A stretch of DNA of 22,152 bases from an uncultured Collinsella sp. (GTDB lineage Bacteria; Actinomycetota; Coriobacteriia; Coriobacteriales; Coriobacteriaceae). The notes under the pieces were generated by a model, which was not told where the DNA came from, did no database searches, and saw nothing but the letters and a program-made list of their open reading frames with translations. Shown one piece after another: positions 20,260 to 22,152 of the stretch (the stretch's first letter is position 1; each line of letters starts with the position of its first letter). Location: the NCBI GenBank assembly GCA_900547655.1, contig URHQ01000028.1:1-22152 (forward strand), read 5' to 3'. The translations under genes were made by a program, and so were the position numbers.

Positions 20260-21939
20260 CTAGTCGCGCGTCAGCTTACGGTGAATACGATGCGGCTGGG
20301 CTGCGTCCTCGCCCAGGCGCTCGATACGGTTGGCCTGATAGGCCTCAAAGTTGCCCTCAAACCAATACCAGTTGCCCGGATTCTCGTCGGTGCCCTCCCA
20401 CGCCAGAATGTGCGTGGCGACGCGGTCCAGGAACATACGGTCGTGGCTAATAACCACCGAGCAGCCCGGGAACTCGAGCAGCGCCGCCTCGAGTGAGGAC
20501 AGCGTCTCGACGTCGAGATCGTTCGTGGGCTCGTCGAGGAGCAGCAGGTTGCCGCCCTGCTTGAGCGTGAGCGCCAGGTTCAGACGATTGCGCTCACCAC
20601 CGGAGAGTACGCCAGCACGCTTCTGCTGGTCCTGGCCCTTAAAGCCAAAGCTCGCCACGTACGCGCGGCTGGGGACCTCGGTCTCGCCGACCATCATGTG
20701 GTCCAGGCCATCCGAGACGACCTCCCACAGGTTCTTATCGGGATCGATGCCAGAACGGTTCTGATCGACATAGGAGATCTTGACGGTCTCGCCCACCTCG
20801 AGCTCGCCCGAAGTCAGCGGCTCCAGGCCCACGATGGTCTTGAAGAGCGTAGTCTTGCCCACACCGTTGGGGCCGATGACGCCCACGATGCCGTTACGCG
20901 GCAGGGTGAAAGAAAGGTCGTCGATGAGCACGCGACCGTCGAATTCCTTGTGCAGGTGATGGGCCTCGAGCACCTTGTTACCCAAACGCGGTCCAACGGG
21001 AATGCGGATATCGGTCCAGTCGAGCTTCTGGCTTGCGCGGGCCTCGGCCTCCATCTCCTCATAGCGAGCCAGACGGGCCTTGTTCTTGGCCTGACGGGCC
21101 TTAGGGCTGGAGCGTACCCACTCGAGCTCGGCCTCCATGCGCTTGGCGAGCTTGGCGTCGCGGTTGCCCTGCGCCTCGATACGGGCGGCCTTGGTCTCCA
21201 GATACGTGGAGTAGTTGCCCTTGTAGGGATAAAGGTGACCGCGGTCGACCTCGCAGATCCACTCGGCAACGTTATCCAGGAAGTAGCGATCGTGCGTGAC
21301 GGCAAGCACCGCGCCCTGGTAGTTGTGAAGGAAGTGCTCGAGCCACAGGATCGACTCAGCGTCTAGGTGGTTTGTAGGCTCGTCAAGCAGCAGCAGGTCG
21401 GGAGCCTCGAGCAGCAGCTTGCACAGGGCCACGCGACGGCGCTCGCCGCCGGAAAGCACGTTGACCGGCATGTCGGAATCGGGCAGCTGCAGGGCGTCCA
21501 TGGCCTGGCCGAGCTTGGAATCGATATCCCAGCCGTCGGCGGCGTCGATCTCGTCCTGGAGCTTTCCCATCTCGGCCATGAGGGCGTCCATGTCGCAATC
21601 CGGGTCGCACATCTCCTCGCCGATCTTGTTGAAGCGATCGACCTTGGCGATCATGTCGCCAAATGCCATGCGCACGTTCTCGATGACGGTCTTGTCGTCG
21701 TCGAGCGGCGGCTCCTGTTGCAGGATACCCACGGTGTAGCCGGGGGTGAGCCTGGCATCGCCGTTGGAGACCTCCTCGATGCCGGCCATGATCTTGAGCA
21801 GGGTCGACTTGCCCATGCCGTTGGGACCCACGACGCCGATCTTGGCACCGGGGTAGAAGCTCAGGGTCACGTCGTCAAGGATTACCTTGTCGCCATGGGC
21901 CTTGCGAGCCTGATACATCTGGTAGATAAACTCCGCCAT
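20260..21939 (-). CDS. ettA: ABC-F translation factor EttA
   Basis: The product binds the ribosomal E site and gates entry into elongation according to ATP/ADP level. It has 559 residues, the usual length. Two ABC domains without membrane segments are present: Walker A Gly-Pro-Asn-Gly-Met-Gly-Lys-Ser-Thr (38-46) and Gly-Pro-Asn-Gly-Val-Gly-Lys-Thr-Thr (356-364), signatures Leu-Ser-Gly-Gly-Glu (162-166 and 445-449), and Walker B with Asp-Glu-Pro-Thr-Asn (about 182-193 and 465-476). An arm-like insertion lies at about 95-139. The interdomain linker (about 245-310) contains Ala-Arg-Gln-Ala-Lys-Asn-Lys-Ala-Arg, typical of EttA. GAAAGGAT stands upstream of the ATG at somewhat long spacing (about ten bases). 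Its leader carries a terminator-like hairpin at 22031-22057. Confidence 0.95.
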   Translation of the reverse strand: MAEFIYQMYQARKAHGDKVILDDVTLSFYPGAKIGVVGPNGMGKSTLLKIMAGIEEVSNGDARLTPGYTVGILQQEPPLDDDKTVIENVRMAFGDMIAKVDRFNKIGEEMCDPDCDMDALMAEMGKLQDEIDAADGWDIDSKLGQAMDALQLPDSDMPVNVLSGGERRRVALCKLLLEAPDLLLLDEPTNHLDAESILWLEHFLHNYQGAVLAVTHDRYFLDNVAEWICEVDRGHLYPYKGNYSTYLETKAARIEAQGNRDAKLAKRMEAELEWVRSSPKARQAKNKARLARYEEMEAEARASQKLDWTDIRIPVGPRLGNKVLEAHHLHKEFDGRVLIDDLSFTLPRNGIVGVIGPNGVGKTTLFKTIVGLEPLTSGELEVGETVKISYVDQNRSGIDPDKNLWEVVSDGLDHMMVGETEVPSRAYVASFGFKGQDQQKRAGVLSGGERNRLNLALTLKQGGNLLLLDEPTNDLDVETLSSLEAALLEFPGCSVVISHDRMFLDRVATHILAWEGTDENPGNWYWFEGNFEAYQANRIERLGEDAAQPHRIHRKLTRD

Positions 21940-22030
21940 ATGTCTGTTCTATCCTTTCTACCTGCTGTTTCCCTATTCTTGATTCGCTTTAGTGGAAACG
22001 AAATGAGGGAGCCAGCTCTGAAACGTAACG

Positions 22031-22057
22031 AAAAAGGGGCATGGTTGCCCACACCCC
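22031..22057 (-). terminator. Terminator-like hairpin in the ettA leader
   Basis: A nine-pair stem with two G-T pairs (22036-22044 with 22049-22057) and a GCAA tetraloop is followed by five T on the minus strand. It lies about 90 bases before the ettA ATG. It may end an upstream gene outside the window or act as an attenuator. Confidence 0.55.
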
Positions 22058-22152
22058 CTAATACTACCTGGGAAAAGTCCCCCGGAACATACTATGAGGT
22101 AGCGCGCACAGTCGTGGTGTAAGAAGCAAGGGAGGGCCATCGCCTAGAATCG

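Noticed and set aside
19953..20450. Plus-strand open frame spanning the AT-rich spacer
   Set aside because: No ribosome binding site; it crosses a strong terminator and ends antisense to ettA, and its translation has no recognisable pattern.
1..22152. CRISPR arrays, tRNA or rRNA genes, complete insertion sequences
   Set aside because: No regularly spaced repeats, no cloverleaf with a T-arm GGTTCRA pattern, and no transposase frame were seen in any gap. The REP-like hairpins are the only mobile-type signal.

Overview
The window is GC-rich (about 60 percent or more by eye) and densely coded. It looks like one chromosomal stretch of a Gram-positive actinobacterium, most likely class Coriobacteriia and probably a Collinsella-like organism. 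That assignment is inferred from gene style and composition: an N-acetyl type diaminopimelate pathway, a kinase/HTH pair, an Mbeg1-like hydrolase and strong GGAGG-type ribosome binding sites. No rRNA or other phylogenetic marker is present.

Layout, left to right. (1) 1-600: the end of a cell-wall hydrolase with a coiled coil and a lysozyme-like domain. (2) 597-2973, minus strand: a three-gene unit of an anchored FxLYD-domain protein, an HTH protein and a membrane-anchored Ser/Thr kinase. The ribosome binding site of its first gene is buried in a perfect 14-bp inverted repeat. (3) 3138-4651, minus strand: an M20 amidohydrolase followed by a small membrane protein. (4) 4762-8861, plus strand: a lysine/diaminopimelate operon with promoter, lysine riboswitch, a continuous lysA-dapA reading frame, dapB, dapH and a terminator. 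(5) 8913-12350, minus strand: a nucleoid-associated protein of the NdpA/YejK family, an Mbeg1-like alpha/beta hydrolase bracketed by two related hairpin repeats, and L-lactate dehydrogenase. (6) 12552-15813, minus strand: a class I/II aminotransferase and glutamine-dependent NAD synthetase. Both the aminotransferase and ldh have a hairpin directly before their ribosome binding sites. (7) 16017-18427, plus strand: a membrane protein with a long Ser/Thr/Asn-rich tail and a protein whose N-terminus resembles an OST-HTH/LOTUS domain. (8) 18482-20220: a clearly AT-richer cassette on the minus strand, with a Tat-exported cysteine-peptidase-like protein and an overlapping lipoprotein, lying between two intrinsic terminators. 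(9) 20223-22057, minus strand: the ABC-F translation factor EttA with a terminator-like hairpin in its leader.

How the genes fit together. Region 4 supplies DapA, DapB, DapH and LysA under lysine feedback control. The N-acetyl route also needs an aminotransferase and an N-acetyl-diaminopimelate deacetylase. The divergent M20D-type amidohydrolase (region 3) and the aminotransferase (region 6) are plausible candidates for these steps, by context only. ldh and nadE suggest a fermentative, NAD-dependent lifestyle. The least explained parts are the FxLYD-HTH-kinase unit with its sequestered ribosome binding site, the LOTUS-like protein, and the low-GC exported protein pair. No tRNA, rRNA, CRISPR array or complete insertion sequence was seen.
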